Part shown: piece by piece, positions 26,960-34,811 of the stretch
Layout of the letters: each line of letters begins with the position of its first letter
How positions within the stretch are numbered: the first letter of the stretch is position 1
Assembly: GCF_900103195.1 (NCBI RefSeq)
Contig: NZ_FMWU01000006.1
Coordinates: 124,001 to 188,000 of the forward strand
DNA from: Methylobacterium sp. UNC378MF
Lineage (GTDB): Bacteria; Pseudomonadota; Alphaproteobacteria; Rhizobiales; Beijerinckiaceae
DNA: 64,000 nt
Direction: 5' to 3'
The notes under the pieces: model-generated
Databases searched by the model: none
Told to the model about the DNA's origin: nothing
What the model saw: the letters and a program-made list of their open reading frames with translations, nothing else
Program-made: the position numbers and the translations under genes

Positions 26960-27313
26960 ATGCTCGCAACGCTCGTCGCCTTCATGGTCGCGAACCCGGC
27001 AATGAGCCACGCCCTGACGGCGATCCTCGAGACCGCCGGGATGGCTGCCGCGCTGATCCTGCTGCGCAGCCCCCGCCCGGAAGGCATCGCCGCGCTGGTG
27101 GTCTCGACCTACTATTACGGTCGCGAGGCCGGGCAGCGGGAACACGACATCAAGCATGCCGGCTGGGATGCCGTGCAGGCGCATCTCGGCGCCGAGTTCC
27201 TGTACGGGTGGTCGCTGCCGAACCTGCAGCAATGGGTAGCGCCGACCTGTGCGGCCTGGGCGGTGGCGGGGGCGATCGTCCTGGTCCGGTCGCGGACGGG
27301 CGTCCAGCGCTGA
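26960..27313 (+). CDS. Small membrane protein, unknown function
   Basis: 117 residues with hydrophobic stretches at residues ~15-35 (LTAILETAGMAAALILL) and ~95-112 (AAWAVAGAIVLV). Between them STYYYGREAGQREHDIKHAG is a conspicuous polar segment resembling those of phage-type small membrane proteins, though no phage genes surround it. Divergent from the DUF1810 gene. Start could also be ATG 26984. Confidence 0.6.
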   Translation: MLATLVAFMVANPAMSHALTAILETAGMAAALILLRSPRPEGIAALVVSTYYYGREAGQREHDIKHAGWDAVQAHLGAEFLYGWSLPNLQQWVAPTCAAWAVAGAIVLVRSRTGVQR

Positions 27314-27347
27314 CGGATGGCTGCCGGACACCGGACGCATCCGCGTC

Positions 27348-27380
27348 CTCGCGCGCGCAGCGAAGCAACTCAGGGCCGCG
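27348..27380. repeat. Fragment of dispersed repeat, second copy
   Basis: GCGCAGCGAAGCAACTCAGG with flanks resembles the longer copy at 11121-11223. It lies just past the small membrane gene. Confidence 0.45.
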
Positions 27381-27486
27381 CGACGTCCGTCACGGAGAGC
27401 CACTGCATGGCTTGGCCGCGTTCGCGGGGACGGCTCCGGCAGCGGACCGTCGCGCAACGGTGCGCCCCACTTCCGGAAGGGTGATC

Positions 27487-27756
27487 TCAGGCTCGGATTG
27501 AGGGACCGTCCGACGGCTTGACCTGGCTGCGGTCCCCGAGAAGCCGCCGGCCGGAGGCGATGATCTGGACCGTGTCGCGGTTGCCGCATTGTCGCCGCGC
27601 CAGGGCTTCCAGGTCGCGCAAGTAGTCGATCACCGGGCCCCGCTGCTTGTCACTCCGGCCGATCACCGGCTCGACCTTGGCGGTCACCAGCCCGGCCACC
27701 GTGTCCCAGAATTCCGCCGGACGGATCGCGGCGTCGCCCATCGAAGGCTCGTGCAT
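27487..27756 (-). CDS. Small hypothetical protein, 89 residues
   Basis: ATG 27756 follows a very strong ribosome site (AGGAGGAG) by about seven bases, which argues for translation. The product is acidic-to-neutral and helical, with EFWDTVAGLVTAKVEPVIGR and DYLRDLEALARRQCGNRD; no membrane segment. An in-frame ATG five codons later is an alternative. Not recognised. Confidence 0.55.
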   Translation of the reverse strand: MHEPSMGDAAIRPAEFWDTVAGLVTAKVEPVIGRSDKQRGPVIDYLRDLEALARRQCGNRDTVQIIASGRRLLGDRSQVKPSDGPSIRA

Positions 27757-28104
27757 CGCTCATCTCCTCCTGCCTTGCAGCCGCTCTCGTCGGGTATTTC
27801 GCCCATTGGCGCATTGACCCATGTTGACGACGGCACCGCGTGCCGGATCACGCGCGGCAACGGGATCCGTGCCGGAGCGAATCCGACGGGGCGGCGTCCG
27901 CCATGGATCATGCCGCAGAGACCGTATCGGACGACCTGCACGAGCGCGGTCGGGACCTGATATGCCTGGGCCGCGCCTGAGAGCCGAAGCCGTCCGGGAG
28001 ACCGCGACGGCCCAGGCATCACCGAGCCCTTCGACGTGCCGGCCAGCGATGGTCGCGACCTGCCGGCATGACATTCTCGAACACGCCAGACCGGAGACCG
28101 CCGC
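27757..28104. other. 348-base gap upstream of the pcaD-like gene
   Basis: Between two divergently transcribed genes. No coding potential, hairpin-terminator or repeat that I can support. It must hold both promoters but no clear -35/-10 pair stands out. Confidence 0.35.
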
Positions 28105-28914
28105 ATGCCTCAGATCACAGTCGCGGGGATCGGATTTCGCTACCTCCTCGAAGGACCCGACGATTCCCCCGTGGTCGCCTTCTCGAACTCGCTCGGTGCG
28201 ACCCTGGAGATGTGGGACGCGCTGATACCGGCGCTCGCAGGACGGTTCCGGACCCTGCGCTACGACACGCGGGGCCATGGCGCGTCTGACACCCGCGACG
28301 AGCCCATAGCGGTGGCGGATCTCGCCCAGGACCTCGCGGGTCTGCTCGACGCCCTCGGGATCGACCGTGCCCATCTGGTCGGATTGTCGCTCGGCGGGAT
28401 GACCGTGCAGGCGCTGGCGAGTGCCGATCCCGAAAGGGTCCTCAGCGCCACCCTGATGGCGACGGCCGCCTACATGCCGAGCATGCAGAGCTGGGACGAA
28501 CGGGCTGCGACCGTCCGCGCCCACGGAACGGCCTCCGTCGTGGAGGCGACGCTCGGGCGCTGGTTCACGCCGGATTTCGTGCGGCGCGACCCGGCCGCGG
28601 TCCAGGCAGTCCGCGAACGCTTCGTGGCGTGCGATCCGGCCGGCTACGCCGTGTGTTGCGGGGCGATCGGGCGCATGGATCTCCGGCCCGCGCTCTCCGC
28701 CATCGCCGCGCCGACCCTGGTGATCGCGGGCCGCGACGACCCCTCGACGCCGCCGGCCATGGCCGAGGAGATATGCGGCGGCATCGCCCAGGCCGAGCTC
28801 GTCATCCTGCCACGCGCCGCGCATCTGCTGGCCGTGGAACGTGCCGAGGCCGTCGGCAGCTACCTCCGGGCTTTCCTCGACCGCACCGCGCGCGGCGCGG
28901 AGCCGGGACGCTGA
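28105..28914 (+). CDS. pcaD: 3-oxoadipate enol-lactonase-like alpha/beta hydrolase
   Basis: 269 residues. RYDTRGHGASD (oxyanion side), HLVGLSLGGMTVQAL with the Ser nucleophile elbow, and PRAAHLLAVERAEAV with the catalytic His give a full hydrolase triad; FSNSLGATLEMWDALIPAL is characteristic of PcaD. PcaD opens 3-oxoadipate enol-lactone in the beta-ketoadipate pathway. No other pca genes are adjacent, so it may instead be a generic esterase of the family. Confidence 0.75.
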   Translation: MPQITVAGIGFRYLLEGPDDSPVVAFSNSLGATLEMWDALIPALAGRFRTLRYDTRGHGASDTRDEPIAVADLAQDLAGLLDALGIDRAHLVGLSLGGMTVQALASADPERVLSATLMATAAYMPSMQSWDERAATVRAHGTASVVEATLGRWFTPDFVRRDPAAVQAVRERFVACDPAGYAVCCGAIGRMDLRPALSAIAAPTLVIAGRDDPSTPPAMAEEICGGIAQAELVILPRAAHLLAVERAEAVGSYLRAFLDRTARGAEPGR

Positions 28915-29021
28915 CTCGCCTCGCGTCGGCGGCAGCGTCGCCGAGGCTGCCAATCTCGTGTCCAGGCCGGTGCACAGAGCCGCAAGGCGCCGGTCGATGG
29001 CAAGGCCCGGCTTGAACGCAG

Positions 29022-29055
29022 AAGGCCCCCCGCGGCCGGCTGCGCGGGGGCCCTT
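29022..29055. terminator. Bidirectional terminator between pcaD-like and lanmodulin-like genes
   Basis: AAGGCCCCCCGCG pairs with CGCGGGGGCCCTT around a short loop, between convergent genes. T-rich tracts are short (CTTCTC) on both sides, so strength is uncertain. Confidence 0.6.
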
Positions 29056-29089
29056 CTCATCGACGTTCCTCAGGAACGTCCAGTCCGAT

Positions 29090-29503
29090 TTACTTGATGA
29101 GGGCGAGAAGGGCCTTGCCGGCCTTGGAGTTCAGCTCCTTGGCGTCGAGGGTGCCGTCGTTGTCCGGATCGGCCAGCTTGAAGCGCTCTCCGACCGCCGC
29201 GAGATATTCCTTCTTGTCGAGGGTGCCGTCGCTGTCCGGATCGGCCTGCTTCACGCCAGCCTTGCTGAGGCGGCCCTTCAGCTCACGGGCGTCGAGGGTG
29301 CCGTCCGCATCCTTCTCGAGACGGTCGAAGGTCGCCGAAGCCACGGCTTCCACTTCCTTCAGATCGACGGTGCCGTCATTGTCGGTGTCGATCATCTTGA
29401 CGGCGCTCGCTCCGCTCACCGGCTTGGCCAGCGCGGCCGGAGCAGAAAGGCCGCACACCGCGAGCGTCACCGCCGCGAAGCCACTGATGAAACGAAGGGT
29501 CAT
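29090..29503 (-). CDS. lanM: Lanmodulin-like periplasmic EF-hand lanthanide-binding protein
   Basis: 137 residues; start ATG 29503 gives a Sec signal peptide ending SAPAALA. The mature ~110 residues carry four EF-hand loops with the short spacing of lanmodulin: DTDNDGTVDLKE (39-50), EKDADGTLDARE (63-74), DPDSDGTLDKKE (88-99) and DPDNDGTLDAKE (112-123). Lanmodulin of Methylorubrum extorquens binds lanthanides at picomolar affinity with Pro at loop position 2. Here Pro occurs only in loops 3 and 4; loop 1 has Thr and loop 2 starts with Glu and has Lys. It probably buffers or delivers lanthanides in the periplasm for XoxF-type methanol dehydrogenase. Two altered loops suggest shifted affinity or metal selectivity. 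Confidence 0.85.
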   Translation of the reverse strand: MTLRFISGFAAVTLAVCGLSAPAALAKPVSGASAVKMIDTDNDGTVDLKEVEAVASATFDRLEKDADGTLDARELKGRLSKAGVKQADPDSDGTLDKKEYLAAVGERFKLADPDNDGTLDAKELNSKAGKALLALIK

Positions 29504-29726
29504 TGCCAAACTCTCCCGAAAAATGATGCCCGATCTTCCTAGTCTCCGACTCACCGTGCTGCAAGTGCGAAATCGGATCCCGTGGGCGGATCCGGTCGTC
29601 TCCCGGGGCACGCGATAGAAAAAGGGGGCCGGCATGAGCCGGTCCCCAAGAAGGCGCATAATCGCCGGGGGGGCGAAGCGCGTGTCGTCTCGCGCCATTC
29701 CCCAACCGGAGACAGGTCTGCCCGGA

Positions 29727-31346
29727 TCAGGCGAGCGTCGCGAGGTCCTGAAACCAGTGCTGCGCCTGGACGTAATTTTTCACCCGCGAAGACAGTGCGT
29801 GCGGATTGGTGTCGTGGACCACCCAAACCTGTACGGCATCGTCGACGACGATCTCATGGATGCGCGCCAGCAGCCTGTTCTGCTCATCGACGTCCAGGCT
29901 CGCCTTCACCTTGTCGCAGAGGGCGTCGACCTCGGGGTTGCGGTAGTGGCTCCAGTTCACGCCGTTCGGAGCGATCTGCTTCGAATCGTAGAAGCGCAGG
30001 ATCGCGTAGAACGGGTCCGACGTGACGTAGGCGATGTTCCCGACGCTGACCCCCTTGAGGCTCGGATCCGCGGCGCCCTGTCGCCATGCGGTGTAAGCCA
30101 CCTCCAGTTCGACGGTCTTGAACGTGACCTGGATCCCGACCTCCGCCCAGCTCTGCTGGACGAACTCGTTGATCGGTAGCGACAGCATCTGCCCCGTCCC
30201 CCCGGTCGGGATCAGGACCGTCGCCTTCACCGGGTTCTTGACCGAATACCCGGCCTCCTCGACGAGCTTGCGCGCCCGATCGACGTCGGTCGTGATCTTG
30301 AAGCCCGGTTTGCCGAACCACGGGCTCGATTCCTGCACCTGCCCGACAGCGGGCTGGGCGAGGCCGCCCATCAACTCGACGACACCCGCGCGGTCGATGG
30401 CGAGATTGGCGGCCTTGCGCAGGCGCAGGTCGCGCCAGGGCGAGCCCTCCAGCATCGACAAGTGGTAGTTCCAGACATGGGGCGTGTCGTTGCCCACCAC
30501 CCGCATCCCGGCGGCCTTCAGGCGCGGGACGGCATCGGGCGCGGGCGCCTCGATCAGGTCGACGCTGCCCGACAGGAGCGCGTTCACCCGGGCGAGATCC
30601 TCGGGCACGCAGGTGAGGGTCAGCTTCGCGAGCTTCGGAACCCGCTTCGGATTCCAGTAGCCGACATTCGGCAGCAATTCGAGGCGCACCCGCGGCACCA
30701 GCTGGCCCATCCGGAACGGCCCGGTCCCCGAGGGTTCGAAGGCGAATTTCGCCCAGTCCCGGCCGACCTTCTCGTACTGCGCCGGAGAGGAGATCAGGAA
30801 CCAGAGCATCTGGTAGGGGAACAGGCTGTCGGGCGCCTTCGTGACCACCTGCACGGTCTTGGCGTCGAGCTTCCGATAGCTCGCGACCCCGGGCAGGCGC
30901 GGACGGACCTGGGCCGCCTGCCGCTGGTCGAAATGCGGCGCCTCCTTGTTCAGTACCTTGTCGAAGTTCCAGATCACCGCGTCGGCATCGAAGGCCGAAC
31001 CGTCGTGGAAGGTCACCCCCTCCCGCAGGTGGAAGGTCCAGATCTTGGGATCGGCGGGATCGGCCTCCCAGGCGGTGGCGAGTCCGGGTACCATCCTGCC
31101 CGGCCGGTCCGCGACGTCGAGTTCCCAGGCGACCAGGGGGTCGTAAAGGGTCAGTCCGGTGAACTGGTAGCCGCCGGCACCCCGGTCCGGCTGGCCGGTG
31201 GTGAGCGGCAGGTCGGTCATGGAGATGCCGTAGGTCAGGCTGCCGGGGGCCGCGCCCTGCGCGCCGGCCCGGCCCGCCGCCCCGAACGCGGCGAGGGCGA
31301 CGCCCCCGGCCATCAGGGATCGGCGTGTCGGCTTGATCGGGTCCAT
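29727..31346 (-). CDS. ABC transporter substrate-binding protein, dipeptide/nickel (SBP5) family
   Basis: 539 residues. TRRSLMAGGVALAAFG is a twin-arginine signal ending RAGAQ. The body is an SBP family 5 protein: WTFHLREGVTFHDGSAFDAD and GTGPFRMGQLVPRVRLELL are family hallmarks. It captures oligopeptides, nickel chelates or similar solutes for an ABC importer. No permease or ATPase gene adjoins it, so it is an orphan. An inverted repeat upstream (31443-31460) may bind a GntR-type regulator. Confidence 0.88.
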   Translation of the reverse strand: MDPIKPTRRSLMAGGVALAAFGAAGRAGAQGAAPGSLTYGISMTDLPLTTGQPDRGAGGYQFTGLTLYDPLVAWELDVADRPGRMVPGLATAWEADPADPKIWTFHLREGVTFHDGSAFDADAVIWNFDKVLNKEAPHFDQRQAAQVRPRLPGVASYRKLDAKTVQVVTKAPDSLFPYQMLWFLISSPAQYEKVGRDWAKFAFEPSGTGPFRMGQLVPRVRLELLPNVGYWNPKRVPKLAKLTLTCVPEDLARVNALLSGSVDLIEAPAPDAVPRLKAAGMRVVGNDTPHVWNYHLSMLEGSPWRDLRLRKAANLAIDRAGVVELMGGLAQPAVGQVQESSPWFGKPGFKITTDVDRARKLVEEAGYSVKNPVKATVLIPTGGTGQMLSLPINEFVQQSWAEVGIQVTFKTVELEVAYTAWRQGAADPSLKGVSVGNIAYVTSDPFYAILRFYDSKQIAPNGVNWSHYRNPEVDALCDKVKASLDVDEQNRLLARIHEIVVDDAVQVWVVHDTNPHALSSRVKNYVQAQHWFQDLATLA

Positions 31347-31360
31347 CGTGTCTCTCGGCT

Positions 31361-31395
31361 GAAGGCGGGCGCCGCATGGAGCGGCACCCGCCTTC
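31361..31395 (-). promoter_or_regulatory. Strong hairpin in the leader of the SBP gene
   Basis: GAAGGCGGGCGCCGC and GCGGCACCCGCCTTC pair with one mismatch around a five-base loop. There is no T-run on either strand. It could end the MBL-fold transcript or structure the 5' leader of the SBP gene. Confidence 0.5.
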
Positions 31396-31431
31396 AGGCG
31401 CGCGGCGGCGCTGTCCGGGCCGTGTCCCCAT

Positions 31432-31462
31432 GCTGCATGCAGAATGATGCACGCATCATGCC
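31432..31462. promoter_or_regulatory. Inverted-repeat operator candidate upstream of SBP gene
   Basis: CTGCATGCAG is a perfect palindrome, and directly beside it ATGATGC-AC-GCATCAT is a 7-2-7 perfect inverted repeat. The spacing and the ATGC-rich halves resemble GntR/FCD-family operators. It lies about 90-115 bases before the SBP start codon and just past the MBL-gene stop. Confidence 0.4.
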
Positions 31463-31482
31463 CAATGCCTCGCCGAGAGCGG

Positions 31483-32544
31483 TCAGACCTCCCAGACCTG
31501 CCCGGGTCTGAGGGGAAGGAACCGCTCCAGCGGGATGCCGGAGCCGCCGAGGGCGACCGCCAGCGCCTCCGCGGGCCGCTCGATGCCCTCGTCGGTGAGC
31601 TGGAACGTGCCCCAGTGATGGCCGAGTGCCTGCTCGGCGCCGAGCAATGTAAAGGCCTTCACCGCCTCGGCCGGGTTGACGTGCTGCGCCCGCATGAACC
31701 AGCGCGGCTCGTAGGCGCCGATCGGCAGCGTGGCGAGGCGCGGTGGCCCGAAGCGGACGCGGATTTCGGAGAACAGCGTGCCGTCGCCGAAGCCGGTATC
31801 GCCGACATGGTAGTGCACGCCGCAGGACGAGGTGATCACGAAGGCGCACCACAGGGCCATCCGCCGGTCGTTGACGCCCCGCGCCGACCAGTGGTTCGCG
31901 GGAGTCAGGTGGACCTGCAGGCCGTCGCCGAGATCGACCGACTGCCCCCAGTCGCGAATCTCGACATGCATCGTATCGTCGTAGCCGCGCAGGATCGTGT
32001 CGTTGCCCAGCGGCGCCACGATCAGCGGCTGGTGCGCCTGCCAGATCCGGGCGAGGCTCGGGCCGTCCAGATGGTCGTAATGGTTGTGGGTGACCAGAAC
32101 CGCATCGATGGGCGGCAGGTCGGCGAAGGCGATCCCGGGCGGATTGACGCGCTTCGGACCGGCAAAGCGGACCGGGCTCGCGCGCTTGGCGAAGACCGGA
32201 TCAATCAGGATGTTGCGGCCGGCGACCTGCACGAGATAGCTCGCGTGGCCGATCAGCACGACCCGCAGGCCTGCGACGCGCTCGGGCGGCCGGTCGGCCG
32301 GAAAGGGGCTCGGGAAGCTCTTCGGCCAGGGCTCGCGCTGCCGCTTGGCCTGCCAGCGCAATACGTCCGGCAGCGACTTGTCGGTCGCCTGCTCCGGCAG
32401 GAAGAACCGCAGCCCGTCGAAATGGTCGGAGGTCGGGCCGCGATAATAAGGGTTCTTGCCGCGCCGATGCGCGGCATAGCCGACACCGCCGAGCGTCATG
32501 ACCGTGGCCGCACTCGCGACCGTGAGCAGGCTGCGCCGTTTCAT
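31483..32544 (-). CDS. MBL-fold metallohydrolase, NAPE-PLD/UlaG-like, exported
   Basis: 353 residues. The N-terminus MKRRSLLTVASAATVMTLGG is a Tat/Sec-type signal. The beta-lactamase-fold site is VLVTHNHYDHLDGPS, followed by HYHVGDTGFGDG and LGHHWGTFQLTDEG (metal ligands). Closest resemblance is to NAPE-PLD-type Zn phosphodiesterases, which act on phospholipid head groups or phosphoesters. It lies upstream of the SBP gene in the same orientation with 136 bases between, so co-regulation is possible. Confidence 0.82.
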   Translation of the reverse strand: MKRRSLLTVASAATVMTLGGVGYAAHRRGKNPYYRGPTSDHFDGLRFFLPEQATDKSLPDVLRWQAKRQREPWPKSFPSPFPADRPPERVAGLRVVLIGHASYLVQVAGRNILIDPVFAKRASPVRFAGPKRVNPPGIAFADLPPIDAVLVTHNHYDHLDGPSLARIWQAHQPLIVAPLGNDTILRGYDDTMHVEIRDWGQSVDLGDGLQVHLTPANHWSARGVNDRRMALWCAFVITSSCGVHYHVGDTGFGDGTLFSEIRVRFGPPRLATLPIGAYEPRWFMRAQHVNPAEAVKAFTLLGAEQALGHHWGTFQLTDEGIERPAEALAVALGGSGIPLERFLPLRPGQVWEV

Positions 32545-32630
32545 GGATCCGAGATGGCCCGAACCGGGGGCCGGTCAAGCACGCCGGTGGAGCGGCGGTG
32601 AGCCTCAGGCCCGTGCGAGGCCGCCCCGGC

Positions 32631-32867
32631 TCAATCGACCATCTCGGCAGCGAGGGAGAGGCGTGCCCGGTAGACGATCTTGCCGACTCCGTCGCGGACG
32701 CAGGCGACGTAATCCTGACGCTCGACATCCGGCAGCATGTCGCGGGCGATCGCCGACATGATCCGGGTGACTTTGGCCCTGGCCGCAGGCAGGTCCGGCA
32801 GGTCGAAGCCGACCTCATCGTGGATCGGCTGTGAACCGTCGTGAAGGTCGATGAAGAAGCGGGGCAT
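32631..32867 (-). CDS. DUF6894 small protein
   Basis: 78 residues from ATG 32867. MPRFFIDLHDGSQPIHDEVG and ARAKVTRIMSAIARDMLPD match the short DUF6894 proteins that occur in many copies in Methylobacterium and Bradyrhizobium. All are cytosolic and uncharacterised. The AT-rich stretch upstream (32900-32945) probably holds its promoter. Confidence 0.8.
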   Translation of the reverse strand: MPRFFIDLHDGSQPIHDEVGFDLPDLPAARAKVTRIMSAIARDMLPDVERQDYVACVRDGVGKIVYRARLSLAAEMVD

Positions 32868-33263
32868 CGGCGCGAAGCGTCTCAAAGAGAAGTCGTTCTC
32901 CCAAAGTATTGGTCTTGTTATGGTTAACGGGGACTTAAAACGCGTAGTGTGAGGCCGCTCGACGGCGGAGCGTTGGAGGGGCGGGCGAGAGCCGGTTCCG
33001 AACTTCGACGCCTCGCTCCCGACCCGCTCCGTCTTTCCGGGGCGCCGCGGGCGAGCCCGGAATCCAGGCCCGCCGATCGCGCAAGGATCTGTCGCCCGGG
33101 GCCTCTCCGGATCCCGGGTTCCGTCGGTGCGGCGCCGGATGACGGAGCCGCGCCTGGGAAATGCCAGGGAGAGACGAGGCGGTGCGAGCCGCCGATCGGA
33201 CGCCCCGACGCGTCGAAGCGGTGTTCCGATCCGCTCAGGAAAGCCGCCGGTCCGACAAGGTCC
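32868..33263. other. 396-base gap with promoter-like region and dispersed repeat
   Basis: 32900-32945 is AT-rich and likely promotes the minus-strand DUF6894 gene; it includes TATGGTTAACGG. A dispersed repeat occupies about 33040-33125. The rest shows no supported coding sequence. Confidence 0.45.
33040..33125. repeat. Dispersed repeat, GAGCCCGGAATCC type, copy 1
   Basis: GCGAGCCCGGAATCCAGGCC, and about 50 bases later GGATCCCGGGTTCCGTCGGT, are inverted halves. The same arrangement recurs at 55552-55660 and, inverted, at 58705-58820. Confidence 0.6.
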
Positions 33264-34490
33264 TCAAACCCCGTCCGGCGGCAGCGCCTCCGTCACCTCG
33301 ACGCGGCGGTTGCCCGCCACCGGAGCCGTCTCCTCGCCGGCGGCGACGTCGGTCTGGGTGGGCGCCTTGACCAGCGCCTCGGCAACCGCCGCGACACCCT
33401 GGTAGCGGGTCAGCCGCCGGTCGATCATGCCGTCGATCCGGTCGTGCAGCTCGGCCACGGTCAGGCTGCGGCGCTTGCCGCCCGCCTTCTCGGTGAACAG
33501 GCTGCGATTGGCTCGGGCCGCGGTGCGGAACTCGCGTCCCGCGACCTCGTCGGGCTTCTCGGAGGAGAGCGACAGGAAGCGCCCGGCGCTCGCGGTGCCG
33601 AGAAAATGGGCGAGGTACAGCTCGGTCGTGGTGAGCGCGCGCCCGACCCGGGCCTCGATCCGCTCGCGGTCGCGCTTGACCAGCTCGGCCGCCATCAGGG
33701 CGGCCACGCGCGGATCATTGCGCAGGCCGAGCACCCGGGCGCGCATGCTGCCCGTCACGGTCATCGCCGCGCCCCGGCCCTTCACGGCTGCGGCTTCCTC
33801 GGCGAGCCCGTAGCGGGCGCCGTAATCGCGGATCATTTCCAGCCACGTGCGGGCGACGAACTGGAACAGGCCCTGCGCCGAGGAGGTCGCCGCCTTCGCA
33901 ACCGTGTCGAAGCTCGATTCCTTGTCGGCCAGCGCCATCATGTAGACGGGGTCAACGCCGGCCTCGTCGGACGCCTTGACGATTGTGTCGACGACCGTGC
34001 GCGGCACGCTGCGCTCGCCGAACTTGACCGCGTCCCGACCCTGTTCCTGCGTCACCCGCGGCAGCGCCGCGAGGTCGTCCTGGATCAGGGCCGTGGTGGC
34101 GGGCTCCTGCTCCGGCACCGGCAGGCCGTTCCAGGCGTCTGCATCCGGCGCAGCGGCGGACGCGCTTGCCTCGGAATCCGGCCGCGCCAGCGCCTGAGCG
34201 GCGCGGGGGCTGGTATCGACCCGGTCGTGGGCCTGGGCGGAAGGCGCGAAATAGGCCGGCGCGAAGGCCGCCTGCGGCAGGCCGAACCCGGCGACGAGCC
34301 CGAGCGCCAGCGTCCCGGAGATCCGGCCCAGGCCGGTGCGGCGAAGTGACCGGCGCCCTGTCCCGCGGCCGGCCCGCGGCAGCCACGCCACGGCTTCATC
34401 CTCGAAACGCCCGGTGCCGTTCAGGGTCTGCGGCACGAGTCGGCTCACGTCGTCGGCGCGACGCGCCGGCTCCGGGAAAACCCCCATCAT
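33264..34490 (-). CDS. Lytic transglycosylase (SLT-like) protein
   Basis: 408 residues. A basic N-terminus and a hydrophobic segment (GRISGTLALGLVAGFGLP, residues ~55-72) anchor or export it. The transglycosylase-like fold is in the middle: MMALADKESSFDTVA has the catalytic Glu and SSAQGLFQFVARTWLEMI follows the SLT pattern. It would cleave peptidoglycan glycan strands. The C-terminal 120 residues are helical and unassigned. Not next to other cell-wall genes. Confidence 0.8.
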   Translation of the reverse strand: MMGVFPEPARRADDVSRLVPQTLNGTGRFEDEAVAWLPRAGRGTGRRSLRRTGLGRISGTLALGLVAGFGLPQAAFAPAYFAPSAQAHDRVDTSPRAAQALARPDSEASASAAAPDADAWNGLPVPEQEPATTALIQDDLAALPRVTQEQGRDAVKFGERSVPRTVVDTIVKASDEAGVDPVYMMALADKESSFDTVAKAATSSAQGLFQFVARTWLEMIRDYGARYGLAEEAAAVKGRGAAMTVTGSMRARVLGLRNDPRVAALMAAELVKRDRERIEARVGRALTTTELYLAHFLGTASAGRFLSLSSEKPDEVAGREFRTAARANRSLFTEKAGGKRRSLTVAELHDRIDGMIDRRLTRYQGVAAVAEALVKAPTQTDVAAGEETAPVAGNRRVEVTEALPPDGV

Positions 34491-34811
34491 TGGTCCTCTT
34501 CAGATTGGTCCTTGCATCCGCCCGGCTCTGACGGCCGGGTTTTTTCGGAAGCGGCGGCCCTATCGACGCCGGCCGTGACCAGAATGGGACGGCCCCGTGA
34601 TCCAAGCGTGGCACGGTCAAGGAAGAGTTAACCCTGCCTCTTAGGGCTGCGTTAACGCCGCGATCCGGCCGCGCCTCGGGCGACGGCGGGGCAATGTTGT
34701 CGCATTCGGCTTGGAACGCGGCACTGCCGAGCCAGTTAGGAACGGCCCCGGTGGGGTCGAACCTTCCGTCCCAAGACGCCGCCCGCGTCCGTACAAGGAC
34801 ATCGTTTTCCG
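34491..34811. other. 321-base gap upstream of the inositol-phosphate synthase gene
   Basis: Contains a plus-strand terminator-like hairpin at 34521-34545. Two GTTAAC sites lie 18 bases apart (34627-34632 and 34651-34656). An AAGGA ribosome site sits before ino1. No gene is supported. Confidence 0.45.
34521..34545 (+). terminator. Terminator-like hairpin upstream of ino1 gene, no clear upstream plus-strand gene
   Basis: CCCGGC and GCCGGG pair around a seven-base loop, then six T. It faces the plus strand although the flanking gene is on the minus strand. It may end antisense or read-through transcription, or a short unannotated RNA. Confidence 0.6.

Noticed and set aside
29090..29503. Considered as generic calmodulin-like protein
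   Set aside because: Loop spacing, signal peptide and DPDxDGTLD loops follow lanmodulin rather than calmodulin.
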